Source: Thioalkalivibrio sp. XN279 (GTDB lineage Bacteria; Pseudomonadota; Gammaproteobacteria; Steroidobacterales; XN24). From it: a stretch of 64,000 nucleotides of DNA. The position numbers and the translations under genes were made by a program. The stretch is taken from assembly GCF_011089885.1 (NCBI RefSeq), contig NZ_JAANBD010000025.1:186001-250000 (forward strand), given 5' to 3'. This document shows positions 11,579 through 22,207 of this stretch, piece by piece; positions within the stretch are counted from its first letter, which is position 1; every line of letters begins with the position of its first letter. Under the pieces are notes generated by a model, which worked only from the letters and a program-made list of their open reading frames with translations, was not told the origin of the DNA and ran no database searches.

Positions 11579-12820
11579 ATGACAGAAACCCTCGTCATAA
11601 GGCTTGATGCCGTGGATTCCGGCCAGGCGGCCTGGGTGGCCGTGGACGACCAGGGCCGCCGCGTCGGGGCCCCGGGGCGCGGCGCACTGGCCGAGGCCGC
11701 CGCGGCTGCGGCCGGCCGCAGCGTCACGGTACTCGTGCCGGCAGTCGACGTGCTGCTGACCCGCACCGAGCTGCCGGTGCGCGGCGCGGCGAGGATCCTG
11801 CGCGCGCTCCCGTTCGCGCTCGAGGAACAGATCGCCGAGGACATAGAGGCCCTGCATTTTGCCGCGGGCCGTCCCAGCGGCAGCGAGGTGCCCGCCGCGG
11901 TGGTGGATCGTGAACAGCTCGAGGGCTGGCTGGCCGACCTGGCGGAGGCCGGGATCGAGCCGCAGGTGATCTGTTCGGAGGCCGAGGGCTGTCCTGCAGC
12001 GCCGAACCATCTCAACTGGCTGCTGGACGAACGTCGCTGCCTCGCGCGCAGCGGCACCGGGCTGCCCCTCATGCTCGAGATCGACAGCGTCGATGACGCG
12101 CTGCGCTTCGGCCCGGGGTTCCCCGTGGAAGAAGGCCAGCCGCGCCATCTCACGGCTTACCTGACCCCGGAGGCGCGGCTCAAGCACAACGATGCGCTCG
12201 AGGCCCTACGCCCGGACCTCGCGACGCTCGAGGTGCGCCTGCTGCCCGACGGCGTACTGCCCCATCTCGCCGCGGGGGTGGTCACGCGCGAACCCATCAA
12301 CCTGCTGCAGGGCCAGTTTGCGCCCCGTACCCAGCTCGACCGCCTGTGGAAGCCCTGGCGGGCCGCGGCGGCCCTGCTGGCACTCTTCATTGTTGTCGTG
12401 GTGGTGCGCGACGGGCTCGAACTGGTCCACCTGCAGCGCGAGGAAGCGCAGCTGAACGAGGCCATCGCTGCGGCCTTCCAGCAGGCCCTGCCCGGCGCCC
12501 GCATGGAGGATCCGCGCTTCCAGGTGGAGCGCCGGCTGGCGGCATTGCGCGGGACGGTCGATCCGGGCAACCAGGGATTCCTGGACGCGCTCGAGACGGT
12601 CGGCAGCGCGCTGGGCAATAGCGCCAATATCCGCCTCGATGCCCTGAGCTACCGCGCCGGCGTGCTCGACCTGAAATTGATGGCGCCCAACGTGGAAGCA
12701 CTTGAACAGGTGCGCCAGGCGGTGGGCCGCGACGGGCGTTACACGGCCACCATCCAGCAGGCGGATCCGCGCGGCGACGGCGTCGAGGGCCGGATCCAGC
12801 TGACGGGAGAAGGCGCATGA
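11579..12820 (+). CDS. gspL: type II secretion platform protein GspL
   Basis: 413 residues. Inner-membrane protein linking the cytoplasmic ATPase GspE to GspM and the pseudopilus. An actin-like cytoplasmic domain (about residues 1-260, with VLVPAVDVLLTRTELPV and RALPFALEEQIAED) is followed by one membrane segment (about 263-282) and a small periplasmic ferredoxin-like domain. The ATG at 11579 is preferred over a TTG at 11552 inside gspK. GspE is not in the window. It overlaps gspM by 4 bases. Confidence 0.93.
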   Translation: MTETLVIRLDAVDSGQAAWVAVDDQGRRVGAPGRGALAEAAAAAAGRSVTVLVPAVDVLLTRTELPVRGAARILRALPFALEEQIAEDIEALHFAAGRPSGSEVPAAVVDREQLEGWLADLAEAGIEPQVICSEAEGCPAAPNHLNWLLDERRCLARSGTGLPLMLEIDSVDDALRFGPGFPVEEGQPRHLTAYLTPEARLKHNDALEALRPDLATLEVRLLPDGVLPHLAAGVVTREPINLLQGQFAPRTQLDRLWKPWRAAAALLALFIVVVVVRDGLELVHLQREEAQLNEAIAAAFQQALPGARMEDPRFQVERRLAALRGTVDPGNQGFLDALETVGSALGNSANIRLDALSYRAGVLDLKLMAPNVEALEQVRQAVGRDGRYTATIQQADPRGDGVEGRIQLTGEGA

Positions 12821-13305
12821 AGGACTGGTACCTCGGCCTGGAGCCCCGGGAACGCCTGGTAGTGACCGTCGGCGGTGTCGTCGTCGTGCTGCTGCTGTTC
12901 TGGGGCCTGGTGCTGAGTCCGATCTACGGTGCCTCGGCAGCGGCGTCACAACGGGTCGACGAGAAGCGGGCCACCCTCGCCTTCCTGCGCACGGCTGCCG
13001 CCGAACTGGCCGGTGCCCCGGCCATGAGTGCCGGCGGTCCCGACTTGTCGGGACAGTCGCTGGTGGTGGTGGTGGACCGCAGCGCTCGCTCGGCCGGCCT
13101 CGGTGCGGCGCTGGCGCGCAATCAGCCGGTCGGGGAAGACGGTATACGGGTGCGGCTGGAAAACGCCTCTTTCGACGCCCTGGCCGCCTGGCTGGGCACG
13201 CTCAGCAGTGGCTCCGGCCTGACCATCGAGTCCGCCAGTTTCGAGCGCGCGCCCGACGACGGCCGCGTCAACGCCAACCTGACGCTGCGCCTGGGACAGC
13301 CGTGA
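12817..13305 (+). CDS. gspM: type II secretion platform protein GspM
   Basis: 162 residues. Bitopic inner-membrane partner of GspL. The cytoplasmic start MKDWYLGLEPRERL is typical of GspM, followed by a membrane segment (about 16-38) and a coiled periplasmic domain ending in a ferredoxin-like fold. ATG overlaps the gspL stop; the stop overlaps the gspN GTG. Confidence 0.92.
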   Translation: MKDWYLGLEPRERLVVTVGGVVVVLLLFWGLVLSPIYGASAAASQRVDEKRATLAFLRTAAAELAGAPAMSAGGPDLSGQSLVVVVDRSARSAGLGAALARNQPVGEDGIRVRLENASFDALAAWLGTLSSGSGLTIESASFERAPDDGRVNANLTLRLGQP

Positions 13306-14048
13306 ACTCCCGTCGCCGCATCGTGCTGCTCGCGGGCGCGGGCATCCTCGCCGCGCTCGCCGGCATAGTGGCTCACTTCCCTGCCCGCCTGGCGCTGGCC
13401 TGGTTCGCACCCCCCGGCGTCGTTGCCTGGGGTGTCGAGGGCAGTGTGTGGGAGGGTCGGGCCGCGGGGATCATCGTGCGCGGCCACGGCCTCGGCGCGC
13501 TGTCCTGGGACGCCCAGCCCGCCGGCCTGCTGACGCTGCAGCCTGCCTGGCGACTCGACCTGCGCACGGCCGACGGGTTCGTGTCGGGACGTTTCGCCAC
13601 TTCCCTGCTCGGCAACAGGCAGCGCATCGACGACCTGGAAGGCGCGCTCGAGCTCGCCTCCCTGCCGCCGGCGCTGGTGCCGGATGGCGTGGCGGGGCAG
13701 GCACGCATCGGGTTGCAGACCTTGCTGCTCGAGTCGGGCTGGCCGGCCGCAGTGACCGGGCGTGCCACCGTGGCCGGGCTGGAGTTGCCGGGCGTGATTC
13801 TCGCCCTGGGTCCGTTTGAATTCGTCTTCCCGGAGCATGACGGCACCCCCGTCGGCGCCATCCGGTCGCTGGGCGGGCCGCTGGAGGTCGACGGGCAGAT
13901 CGAGCTGCCCGGGTCCGGACAGTGGCGGTTCAGCGCCGAGCTCGCGCCGGGCGAGAATCCGCCGCGCGAACTCGTGGACGGGCTGCGCTTCGTCGGCGAA
14001 GACCTGGGCAATGGCCGACGGCGCCTGGAGATGAGCAGCGAGCCCTAG
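13302..14048 (+). CDS. gspN: type II secretion protein GspN
   Basis: 248 residues. One N-terminal membrane segment (about 7-29) and a periplasmic domain with the GspN/C-type beta-sandwich pattern (GSVWEGRAAGIIVRG, LGALSWDAQPAGLLTLQPAW). GspN is an accessory protein of type II secretion of uncertain role, missing in many systems. The start is GTG overlapping the gspM TGA (GTGA). Last gene of the row; it faces the helicase gene across 10 bases. Confidence 0.88.
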   Translation: MNSRRRIVLLAGAGILAALAGIVAHFPARLALAWFAPPGVVAWGVEGSVWEGRAAGIIVRGHGLGALSWDAQPAGLLTLQPAWRLDLRTADGFVSGRFATSLLGNRQRIDDLEGALELASLPPALVPDGVAGQARIGLQTLLLESGWPAAVTGRATVAGLELPGVILALGPFEFVFPEHDGTPVGAIRSLGGPLEVDGQIELPGSGQWRFSAELAPGENPPRELVDGLRFVGEDLGNGRRRLEMSSEP

Positions 14049-14058
14049 CTGGCCCTGG

Positions 14059-17000
14059 CTAGTCTCCCCCCAGGCTTGTCGCCGGCGCCCATTCGCGCCA
14101 GCCGGCGTGCTGGGGAAAGAACAGCCCGAGCCTGACCGGGCCCGGATGGTGCGGCGCCAGCAGTTGCGCGTAGCGCTCCAGCTGGCCGCGGTACCGCTCC
14201 CGCTCGCGGTCGAGAAAGGCTTCCAGTTCACCGCCTTCATGCCGGCCGGCCTTGTAGTCGACGATCCATAGCGTGCCCGCGGCATCGACGAAGCTGCGGT
14301 CGATGATGCCGGTGACGACGCGCCCCTCGATCCAGCCGCTCACCGCCAGTTCGCTGCACGCCTGCGCATGGCTGGCGTCGAGCAGCCATCGTCCGCGCTC
14401 ATCGTCGAGCGTGCTGCGCAGCGCGGCCAGGGCCTGGGCCAGCGCACCGGGAAGCTCCGTCGCCCCGATGCCGTTCTCGACCAGCAGCGTTTGCAGCAGG
14501 GGCCGCTGCGCCTCGAGGCGTTGTGTCGGCCAGCTCGCAGCCCCCTCGGCAGCGATCACCTGCAAGAGGCGATGGACGACGACACCGACCGCCCGCGCCT
14601 GCCGGCCCGACCAGTCGTACTCGATCACGGCGCCCGCTGCGGGCGCCTGCGCTTCGAGTGCGGTCCATTGCGCCGGCGGTGAAGGATCGGGTGCCTGCCA
14701 GTCCCCTGGCAGCCGGCGCAGCATGGCCGGCGGACGTGGTTCCCGGTCTTCCGGCGGCGCAGCGGCAGCCGCCAGGGAGGCGCGGAAAGCGGCGGCTGTC
14801 GCCGGCCACAGGCGACCCAGCAGGCTGTCGTCACGCGGGGCGAACGCCTTGCCGTGCTCGGGTTCGTCCGGCTTGATGCCGGCGACCAGGAACAGGCGAC
14901 GCCTCGGTCGGGTAGTCGCGACATACAGCAGGCGATCCAGTTCCAGCCGGTCGCGACGGGCGTCGAGCGACTGCAGGGCGCGATGCAGCTTGTCAGGCGC
15001 CTCCCCGAGCGCCTCCAGCGGGGCGAGCACCAGCTCCGGCCCGCCCGCCCGGGTCTGTTCCAGCCAGCGCAGGAGTTGCTTGTCGCGACCGCCGGTGGTG
15101 CGATCCAGGCCCGGCAGGATGACATGATCGAACTCGAGTCCCTTGGCCTTGTGAATGGTCAGCAGCTCGACTGCGTTCTGCGCCGTGGCTTCCGGAGCCG
15201 CATACTGGTCGGCGAGTCGTTCCTCGAGGCGCAGCGGGTCGTCGATGTCACCGCCCTCGGCGGCATGGTCGAGAAACTCGAAAAACGCCTCGGCGTCGGT
15301 GAGCTCCGAGTCGCGTTCCAGCGTCGCCGGCCCGCCCAGCGCCAGCCACGCCCCGTGAATCACGCGCGCCAGCGGCACCCGGCCACGCGCCGCCATTGCC
15401 GGTTGCAGGGCAGCCACGAGCCTATCGACGCGCCGGCGGGCCTCGAGCGGGAGTTCCTGGCGCACGGCGGGGTCGAGCAGGCGCTGCCAGATGTCGTCGT
15501 CCCTTGCGCCCGCGAGTGGCAGCAGCTCCCGCAGCTCAAGGCCACACCAGGGCGCCCGCAGCACGGCCAGCCAGGCGGTACGGTCGGCGCGATGGCACAG
15601 TGCGCGGGTGAGCGCCTCCAGGTCGCGTATGGCGGGCGACTCTGCGAGGGGTTCGATCTCGATTGCGCGGCAGGGGATGCCGGCGTGGCGCAGGGCCGGG
15701 TAGATCTGAGCCAGGTGGCGTCGGCCGCGCACCAGCACCGCGATCCGTGCGCCCTCGTCGCTATCCTTGAGACCGCGAATGATGTCGCGGACCGCCTCGG
15801 CCTCGGCCTGGAAGTCGCGCGCGGGCACGGCAATGCACGCGACCGGAGGCCCGTCCAGCGGCGGGTTCCATGCCGTGGACGGGGCGAATGGCACGGCCCC
15901 CAGCGACATGTCGTCATGCGCCGGAAAGATGTCCGGGAACGTGGCCGACACCCATTCCACCAGTCCGGCCTGGCTGCGGAAGTTGACGCTCAGCTGCAGC
16001 GACTCGAGGGGTACGTCGCCGATGCCGTGGCGCTGGGCGCGTATGAAGCGGCCGACGTCGGCTTCGCGGAAACGGTAAATCGACTGCATCGGGTCCCCGA
16101 CGCAGAACAGGCTGCGGCCGTCGCCCGGCGTCCAGCCGGCCGTCAGCCTGGCGAGCAATTCGACCTGTCCCTGCGAGGTGTCCTGGAACTCGTCCACCAG
16201 GAGGTGGCTGATGCGAGTGTCCAGCGCCAACGCCAGGTCCGTGGGCGCGTCCGGTTCACCGAGCGCGTCCAGCGCTGCACGCGCGATGCCCACGTAGTCG
16301 CTTTCGCCGCGTGCGGCGAACTCGACTTCCAGCGCCGCGGCAGCGACCGGCAACAACGCGAGTAGGTGTTCGAGGATGCGCCAGCGACGGTCGTCGTAGG
16401 CCGGGGCCGGCAGTTCTGCGACGCGGGCCAGGGGCGCCGGATCAGCTGCTTCGGGCAGGCCGTCCAGGACCCTTGCCATGTCTGCCTTGGCCTTGCGCGC
16501 AGTCGGCGGGAAGCCCTCGTTCCTGGTCAGCTTCTTGCGCCACGTGCCCCCGCTCGTGAGCAGTACCCGGGCCATGGCCTGCCAACGCGACAGCTCAGCG
16601 CCGGTCGGCGCCGGGAAGTCGCGGTGCGTGTCCCAGGCGGCGAGCCACTCGAGTTCCGGGCATTGGCCCGCCGCGGCCGCCATGCCTGCGGCGATATCGG
16701 CGCGCCACTGCTGCGGCACGCTCTCCCCGGCCCGCCGCAATTCGTCCGCGACGAAGTTGGCCAAGGCGCGATCCAGCGTGGCGCGGAGCTCGGCCGGGTC
16801 CATGCGGCCCGGTGCGATGATCCTGCCGAGCCAGTGGTCGCGCGACTTGAGCATGGCGACCAGGAGATCTTCTGCCTGGCTGAAGCGACCGCCGAGATGC
16901 TGCAGCAGGGCGGCTGCATGCGCGGCATGGGCATCGTTCCCGCCGGCGGCCAGCAGGATGTCGCGCGCGGCCTGCCTGCAGGCAGGTTCGGGATCGTCGC

Positions 17001-17433
17001 TGATGACAGGCGCGGCACCCAGGCGCGACGAGACGGGGAGCTGGCGCGCGAGCCAGGCATTCAGGGCGTCGATGGTCTCGATACGCAGGCGCCGCGGGTT
17101 GTCCTGCAGCCCCCAGCCAAGTTCGGCATCGCGTGCCAGGGCCGCACGGGCCAGCCGCCAGCCGTCGAGCGCATGCGCGTTGCCCGGGGGCGTCGGATCG
17201 GCCCCGCGCCTGAGCGCGCCAAGGATGCGGTCGCGCATTTCACCGGCCGCCTTGCGCGTGAACGTGATGGCCACGATCTCCTCGGGCCGCTGCACTACCG
17301 CGAGCAGGCGGAGAAAGCGTTGCGTCAGCAGCTCGGTCTTGCCGGAACCCGCAGGCGCCTGGACGATGAAGCTGCGCCCCGGGTCGAGCGCCGTCTCACG
17401 CACGGGCTGGTCGAGCGGGCGCCTGTCAGTCAT
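14059..17433 (-). CDS. addA: AddA-type UvrD-family helicase/exonuclease
   Basis: 1124 residues. Superfamily 1A helicase with a C-terminal PD-(D/E)XK nuclease, the AddA architecture that resects double-strand ends before recombination. Walker A is APAGSGKT (26-33); further motifs are DEFQDTSQ, FCVGDPMQSIYRFR, LTIHKAKGLEFDHV and ATTRPRRRLF. The nuclease core is GIIDRSF...IVDYKAG...YRGQLERYAQLL. It overlaps the AddB-like gene by 8 bases. It is not RecB as such, since the RecC/RecD partners are missing and the neighbour is AddB-like. Confidence 0.88.
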   Translation of the reverse strand: MTDRRPLDQPVRETALDPGRSFIVQAPAGSGKTELLTQRFLRLLAVVQRPEEIVAITFTRKAAGEMRDRILGALRRGADPTPPGNAHALDGWRLARAALARDAELGWGLQDNPRRLRIETIDALNAWLARQLPVSSRLGAAPVISDDPEPACRQAARDILLAAGGNDAHAAHAAALLQHLGGRFSQAEDLLVAMLKSRDHWLGRIIAPGRMDPAELRATLDRALANFVADELRRAGESVPQQWRADIAAGMAAAAGQCPELEWLAAWDTHRDFPAPTGAELSRWQAMARVLLTSGGTWRKKLTRNEGFPPTARKAKADMARVLDGLPEAADPAPLARVAELPAPAYDDRRWRILEHLLALLPVAAAALEVEFAARGESDYVGIARAALDALGEPDAPTDLALALDTRISHLLVDEFQDTSQGQVELLARLTAGWTPGDGRSLFCVGDPMQSIYRFREADVGRFIRAQRHGIGDVPLESLQLSVNFRSQAGLVEWVSATFPDIFPAHDDMSLGAVPFAPSTAWNPPLDGPPVACIAVPARDFQAEAEAVRDIIRGLKDSDEGARIAVLVRGRRHLAQIYPALRHAGIPCRAIEIEPLAESPAIRDLEALTRALCHRADRTAWLAVLRAPWCGLELRELLPLAGARDDDIWQRLLDPAVRQELPLEARRRVDRLVAALQPAMAARGRVPLARVIHGAWLALGGPATLERDSELTDAEAFFEFLDHAAEGGDIDDPLRLEERLADQYAAPEATAQNAVELLTIHKAKGLEFDHVILPGLDRTTGGRDKQLLRWLEQTRAGGPELVLAPLEALGEAPDKLHRALQSLDARRDRLELDRLLYVATTRPRRRLFLVAGIKPDEPEHGKAFAPRDDSLLGRLWPATAAAFRASLAAAAAPPEDREPRPPAMLRRLPGDWQAPDPSPPAQWTALEAQAPAAGAVIEYDWSGRQARAVGVVVHRLLQVIAAEGAASWPTQRLEAQRPLLQTLLVENGIGATELPGALAQALAALRSTLDDERGRWLLDASHAQACSELAVSGWIEGRVVTGIIDRSFVDAAGTLWIVDYKAGRHEGGELEAFLDRERERYRGQLERYAQLLAPHHPGPVRLGLFFPQHAGWREWAPATSLGGD

Positions 17434-20089
17434 CGCCTATTGCTCCCGCGCGCAGCAGTTCGTCCCGGCGACACAAGGTCGCGAGGCGGCAATAGGCGCA
17501 GCTGCCGTTGCGCCGCGTGGGCCAGAGCGGGTCCACCGCGGCGTGGCCGGCGCCGAAATCGTTCGCCAGGTGCGCCAGCACGCCGTGCCAACCTGCCAGC
17601 ATGGCGTCCCACTCCACGGGCTCGAGCTGCCGGACCGCCCGCCCGCCGATCGGCGGCGGTTCGGCCTCACGCTGGCGTCCGCTGAAGCCGATCGCCCCGG
17701 GCTTGAGCGAGCCGTAAAACAGTCCCGCGACGGACGCCTCCAGGGCAATGGCGTACAGCGGCATCTGCGGTTCAGCCGGCCGCTCGTCGTCCCAGCCACG
17801 GGGATCCGCAGTGCCGGTCTTGTAATCGATCACCAGCAGGCCGGCGCCGACGCGGTCGACCCGGTCCATACGACCGCGGACCCGGAGCGGTCCAAGCGTG
17901 ATCTCAAATGGATGCTCGCAGGCGACGACCTCGAATTCAGGCCGTTCGAGGTCGATGGCGAGCAGGGCCTCGATCACCTGGGCGCCGGCCTCGATCTCGA
18001 TCTCCATCAGGCCGCGGGGCTGGTCAGCCAGGTTGCGCGCGCTCGCGCTGCGCAGGGCCGCGCGGATCGCGGCGGCACGCGCCGCCGGGCCTGCTGCAGC
18101 CGCTACCGCGCGCTGCTGCCAGCCTGCCCACAGGATCCGCAGCGCGTCGTGCAGGAACGAACCCCGGCGGCGCGGATCCACGCCGGACCGCGGCGATTCC
18201 AGGGGCCGGGCGTGAAGCCGATGCAGGGCGAAGGCGCGGAAGGGGCAAGCCGACTGGTCGGCGAGCAGGTTGCTGCCCCCCCGGACCTCCCCCGCCACTG
18301 CGGGTCCCCGGACGTCACGCACCTCGGCCACGCGGCGCGCGGCGAAGGTGCGCAGCGCAATCCCGCCCGGGACCTCGGCGCCCGCCTCAGGTGTCCCCAG
18401 TCGCGCCAGCACCGGGCTCGGGCGCAGGGGTTCGTCACCGTCGCTCAGCGGATAACTGAAGCAGGCCTCAGCTGCCGCTGCGCCGAGCTGTTCTACCAGC
18501 CTGCGCGCGAGCACCTGCTCCGTGTCCGGGCAGGCGCGCGGCATGCCAAGCTCGCGCTGCAAGCTCGCCGGTAACAGGGGGGAAGGACGCACCGAAGCCG
18601 GCAGAACACCGTCGTGCAGCCCGGTGACCCATATGGCGTCGAACTGCATGCCCGCGGTTTCCGGTATCCCGAGCACCTGGACGGGAACGTCCGGGCTTTC
18701 CGCCTGGAAGCGCCGCTCGGCGAGGATCCGACGCAAGCGCTGCAAAGCTTCTGAATAGGTGAACGACGGACCGAGGCTGTCGAGGCTGGCGAGGGCGTCG
18801 AGCGCCTCTGCCCAGGCCTGCACTGCCTGCCATTCGGTACTCCCGGGCGGTGTCTCTCCGGGCCAGCCCAGTTGCCCCAGCGCCCGGACGAAGCCCGCGG
18901 CCCAGTCCGATGGACGGCGGCGGCGCTGGCCGCCCGCCACGATTTCCTGCGCTGCGCTGAGGCCGCGTTCCAGCAGGGGGCACGCCGGCGCCCGGCCGTC
19001 GCCCCGCAAGCCCGCCATGAGAGCGCCCGGTGTCACCGGCTCGCTGCCGTGTTCCCGCAGCCAGGCTTCGAGCCGGGCCCGCTGCGGTGCCTCCGTCGTA
19101 GCCCCGGCCAGGAAGGGCGAGCGCAGGACCCGGCTCACCTCGGCGAGGTTCATCGGTCCCTGCGCGCATCCCAGCAGCCGCATCGCGGCGTCCACGACGG
19201 GCGACTCCGCGAGGGGTAACGCCAGCGAGATATTCCAGGGGCGCGGGTCGTGCTCCCGGCCGGGCCAGAGACGTTGCGGCGCCAGGGCGTCATCGAGCAG
19301 GCGTTCCAGCAGCGGGGCGTGGGCACCGAGATCCGGCACGATCAGCCCGATGCGGGCGGACGGGTTCTCCTCCAGGCGCATCCGCGCCCAATGCGCTGCG
19401 GCGGCGAGTTCGCGACGTGTGTCCGCGTAGGCCAGTACCCGCGACCTTCCCTGTCGCGTGGTTGCGACGACGCGCCGGGCGCGGTCGCCGAGTGCATCCA
19501 CCAGCGCCTGCTGTGCCGGGAGCCAGCGGTCGAAGCCGGCGAACGCGACCGGTCCGCCAGCCGTCCCGTGCAGTGCTTTGCACAGCAGTCCGGGCAGCTG
19601 TGCGGCGTCGATCGCGTTGAGTTCGCGCAGGCGCTGCTCATAGGCTCGCGCGGTGCGCAGGAACACGCGACAGTCTTCGCCGGCTCTCGCCTCGAGCCCG
19701 GGCCAGGCAAGATTCCATTCGTGCACCAGTTGCCATGCCTCGCGGAAGCCCTGCGTTACACGCCCGGACATGAGCAGTCGTCCTGCCGTGTCGTCCCGGG
19801 ACAGCACCTCTTCCCACAGTGCAGCCGCCTGCGTCTCATCCAGGCACCTGCGCGCGTCGGCTAAGCGGCCGAAATCGCGCAGCGCCCGGTACTGGTCGAG
19901 CAGCCACGCGGACCAGGGCAGGATCCGGGGCGTCAGCCAGCTGTCCGCGCCACGGCTGCGCGCGTACTCGAGGTGCAGGGCGCGCGCCAGGCGTCGCGTC
20001 GCCGTGACCACCTGCATTCCCGAGTCCAGCGCATCCGCCAGCGCCTCGCGCCGCACTTCTGCCAGAGAGGAACTAGTCGAATCTTTCAA
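17426..20089 (-). CDS. addB: AddB-like PD-(D/E)XK nuclease with iron-sulfur cluster
   Basis: 887 residues. Second subunit of an AddAB-like end-resection complex. The N-terminal two thirds is an inactive helicase-like scaffold; the C-terminal nuclease has RGRMDRVDRV and LLVIDYKTG. One Cys in QSACPFRAFAL plus the C-terminal CAYCRLATLC (C-x2-C-x5-C) form the four-cysteine pattern that binds 4Fe-4S in AddB. The annotated start is TTG with no clear ribosome site, so the true start may lie a few codons further in. It begins 23 bases after malQ, possibly on the same transcript. Confidence 0.82.
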   Translation of the reverse strand: MKDSTSSSLAEVRREALADALDSGMQVVTATRRLARALHLEYARSRGADSWLTPRILPWSAWLLDQYRALRDFGRLADARRCLDETQAAALWEEVLSRDDTAGRLLMSGRVTQGFREAWQLVHEWNLAWPGLEARAGEDCRVFLRTARAYEQRLRELNAIDAAQLPGLLCKALHGTAGGPVAFAGFDRWLPAQQALVDALGDRARRVVATTRQGRSRVLAYADTRRELAAAAHWARMRLEENPSARIGLIVPDLGAHAPLLERLLDDALAPQRLWPGREHDPRPWNISLALPLAESPVVDAAMRLLGCAQGPMNLAEVSRVLRSPFLAGATTEAPQRARLEAWLREHGSEPVTPGALMAGLRGDGRAPACPLLERGLSAAQEIVAGGQRRRRPSDWAAGFVRALGQLGWPGETPPGSTEWQAVQAWAEALDALASLDSLGPSFTYSEALQRLRRILAERRFQAESPDVPVQVLGIPETAGMQFDAIWVTGLHDGVLPASVRPSPLLPASLQRELGMPRACPDTEQVLARRLVEQLGAAAAEACFSYPLSDGDEPLRPSPVLARLGTPEAGAEVPGGIALRTFAARRVAEVRDVRGPAVAGEVRGGSNLLADQSACPFRAFALHRLHARPLESPRSGVDPRRRGSFLHDALRILWAGWQQRAVAAAAGPAARAAAIRAALRSASARNLADQPRGLMEIEIEAGAQVIEALLAIDLERPEFEVVACEHPFEITLGPLRVRGRMDRVDRVGAGLLVIDYKTGTADPRGWDDERPAEPQMPLYAIALEASVAGLFYGSLKPGAIGFSGRQREAEPPPIGGRAVRQLEPVEWDAMLAGWHGVLAHLANDFGAGHAAVDPLWPTRRNGSCAYCRLATLCRRDELLRAGAIGDD

Positions 20090-20112
20090 TTACAGAATCT
20101 TAGCGTGCTTAA

Positions 20113-22207
20113 TCAAAGTTCTTTCTTGCTTTCTTTCGCGCCCCGTCGGGCGGCGTTGACGCGTGCGGCGAAAGCCCGTACCCGGTCCGACGCCATGAAT
20201 TCCGGCCAGTCGGCGGCGAGCTTGCGACGCCAGTTAGGGTAACTCTGGTGCGTCCCCGGCACGTTCACCGGGCGGGTCTCGCGCAGCCAGTCTTCTGCCT
20301 GGAGCATGAGGATGGCCGCGCAGCTGCGGGCGACGTAAAGCTGTGCGCCGTCGATTATCGCGTCGACCGAGGCGCTATCGGCCGCCCCCCCGGCAGCGCC
20401 CAGCGCCTCTGCCAGCGCGCGGCGGGCCGCTTCGCGCTCGTCCAGTTCGTGTGCCGGCACGCGGTCATCCGCATACAGCCCCAGCGCAGCGCGGAGCACA
20501 AGGTCATCGCCCCGCCAGTAGCCCGCCAGGGTGGGCAGGTCGTGCGTGGTGGGCGTCACGAGGCTGAGCTGCGGATAGTCCGCGGGGGCGCGAAAGGCGC
20601 CGTCGCCCTCGCGCTCGAAAAGCAGCACACGGTAGCTGAGCACGCCGTTTTGTTCCATTGCCGCCCGCACCTCGTCGGGGACCGTGCCCAGGTCTTCGCC
20701 CACCACCAGGCAACGCCGTGTGTGGCTTTCCAGTGCCACGATCGCCATCAGTTCGTCGAGACGGTAGTGGACGTAACCGCCTGCCGCAGAGGGACGTCCA
20801 TGCGGGATCCACCACAGCCGCATGAGCGCCATGACATGATCGATGCGCACTGCGCCACCCTGGGGCATGTTGGCGCGCAACAGCCGGATGAACGGCGCAT
20901 AGCCCTGCTCCCGCAAGCGCTGCGGGTGAAAGGGCGGAATGCCCCAGTCCTGCCCCTGGGGTGCGAGCGGGTCAGGTGGCGCGCCCACGCTCACCTTGCT
21001 CGCCAGCACCTGGTCGCCTGCGCCGGCCTCCGCGCCCGTGGCGTCGGGTCCCACGGCCAGGTCCAGGTAGAGGCCGATCCGCATGCCGGCCTCGCGGGCT
21101 GCATTCGCGGCAGACTCCAGTTGCGCGCGCGCCACCCACTGGAGCCAGCAGTGGAAGCGGATTTCGGCTGCCTCCGATGCAGGTGCCGCAGCGGCATGCG
21201 CGGCATGGTGGCGGGCAAACCGTTGCAGCGACGCCCCCGCGCACGCCACGAAATGGTCACAGGCCTGGCGCCGGGAAGGCGCCGCGTTGTCCTCGAACCA
21301 GCGAAACAGCAAGCGCAGGACGGCGAACTTGCAGGCGGTCACGCCCGCATAGTCGACATGCTCGAGACGCCGCAGCCGCACCAGTTCGTCCTGGAAATCC
21401 TTGCTCGAGACCAGCCGCTGCACCGGCCCGGCTACAGCAAACTCAGGTACTGCCTCCGGGTCGATGTAGAGGGCGTTGAGAAACAGCCGGCTCGATGGGC
21501 TGTAGGGCGAGGCCCGGCCCGGGTCCTCGGGAAACAGGGCATGCAGGGGGTTGAGCCCGAGCAGGTCGGCCCCCAGCCCTGCGGCAGCTGCGGCGATGCC
21601 GGCCAGGTCGGTGAAATCCCCGATGCCCCAGTTGCGTGGCGAGCGCAGGGTGTAAAGCTGCACCCCGAGCCCCCAGCATCGTTCGCCTTGCGCCAGGAAG
21701 CCCGGCAGGTGGCAGCGCGCCGGCGCGACGATCAGCAATGCGCTGCCGAGCGGATTGCCCTGCTCCATCTCCAGCGTCAGCCGATGGTAGCCGGCAGGCA
21801 GTGCGGGGAGCGCCAGGCGACGACGCTGGTACCACAGCCCGTCGCGCTCCTGCTCGGCAGTGAGCGGGCAAGCGGACGGCTCGATGCACCCGGTCAGCTG
21901 CGTGCCGTCCTCCTGGTCGATGTACCAGCGGATCCGGGGCGGCACCGGCGCGATCATCACGGGATGCGCGGCATGCTCTTCCTGCTCTCGCAACACGACC
22001 ACGGGCGGCAGGACGCGGGTCCACTCGAGTGCCTCCAGCTGGTCGGCCGCGGCGTGCAGTGTCGCGGCGTCGCGGGCGTCGTGCCCCAGTGTCTCCAGCA
22101 GGCGGGCCAGGTCTGCGTCGGCCAGGGCGTGCCACTGGCCGCGGTAGTCCGTGAATCCCCGCTCCACGCCAGCGCGGCGGCGCACACGCTCCAGCGCCGC
22201 GGCATAC

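Noticed and set aside
14854-18574. Several 400-700 residue frames opposite the AddA/AddB genes
   Set aside because: They are antisense, have no motifs, and the minus-strand proteins are full length and homologous.
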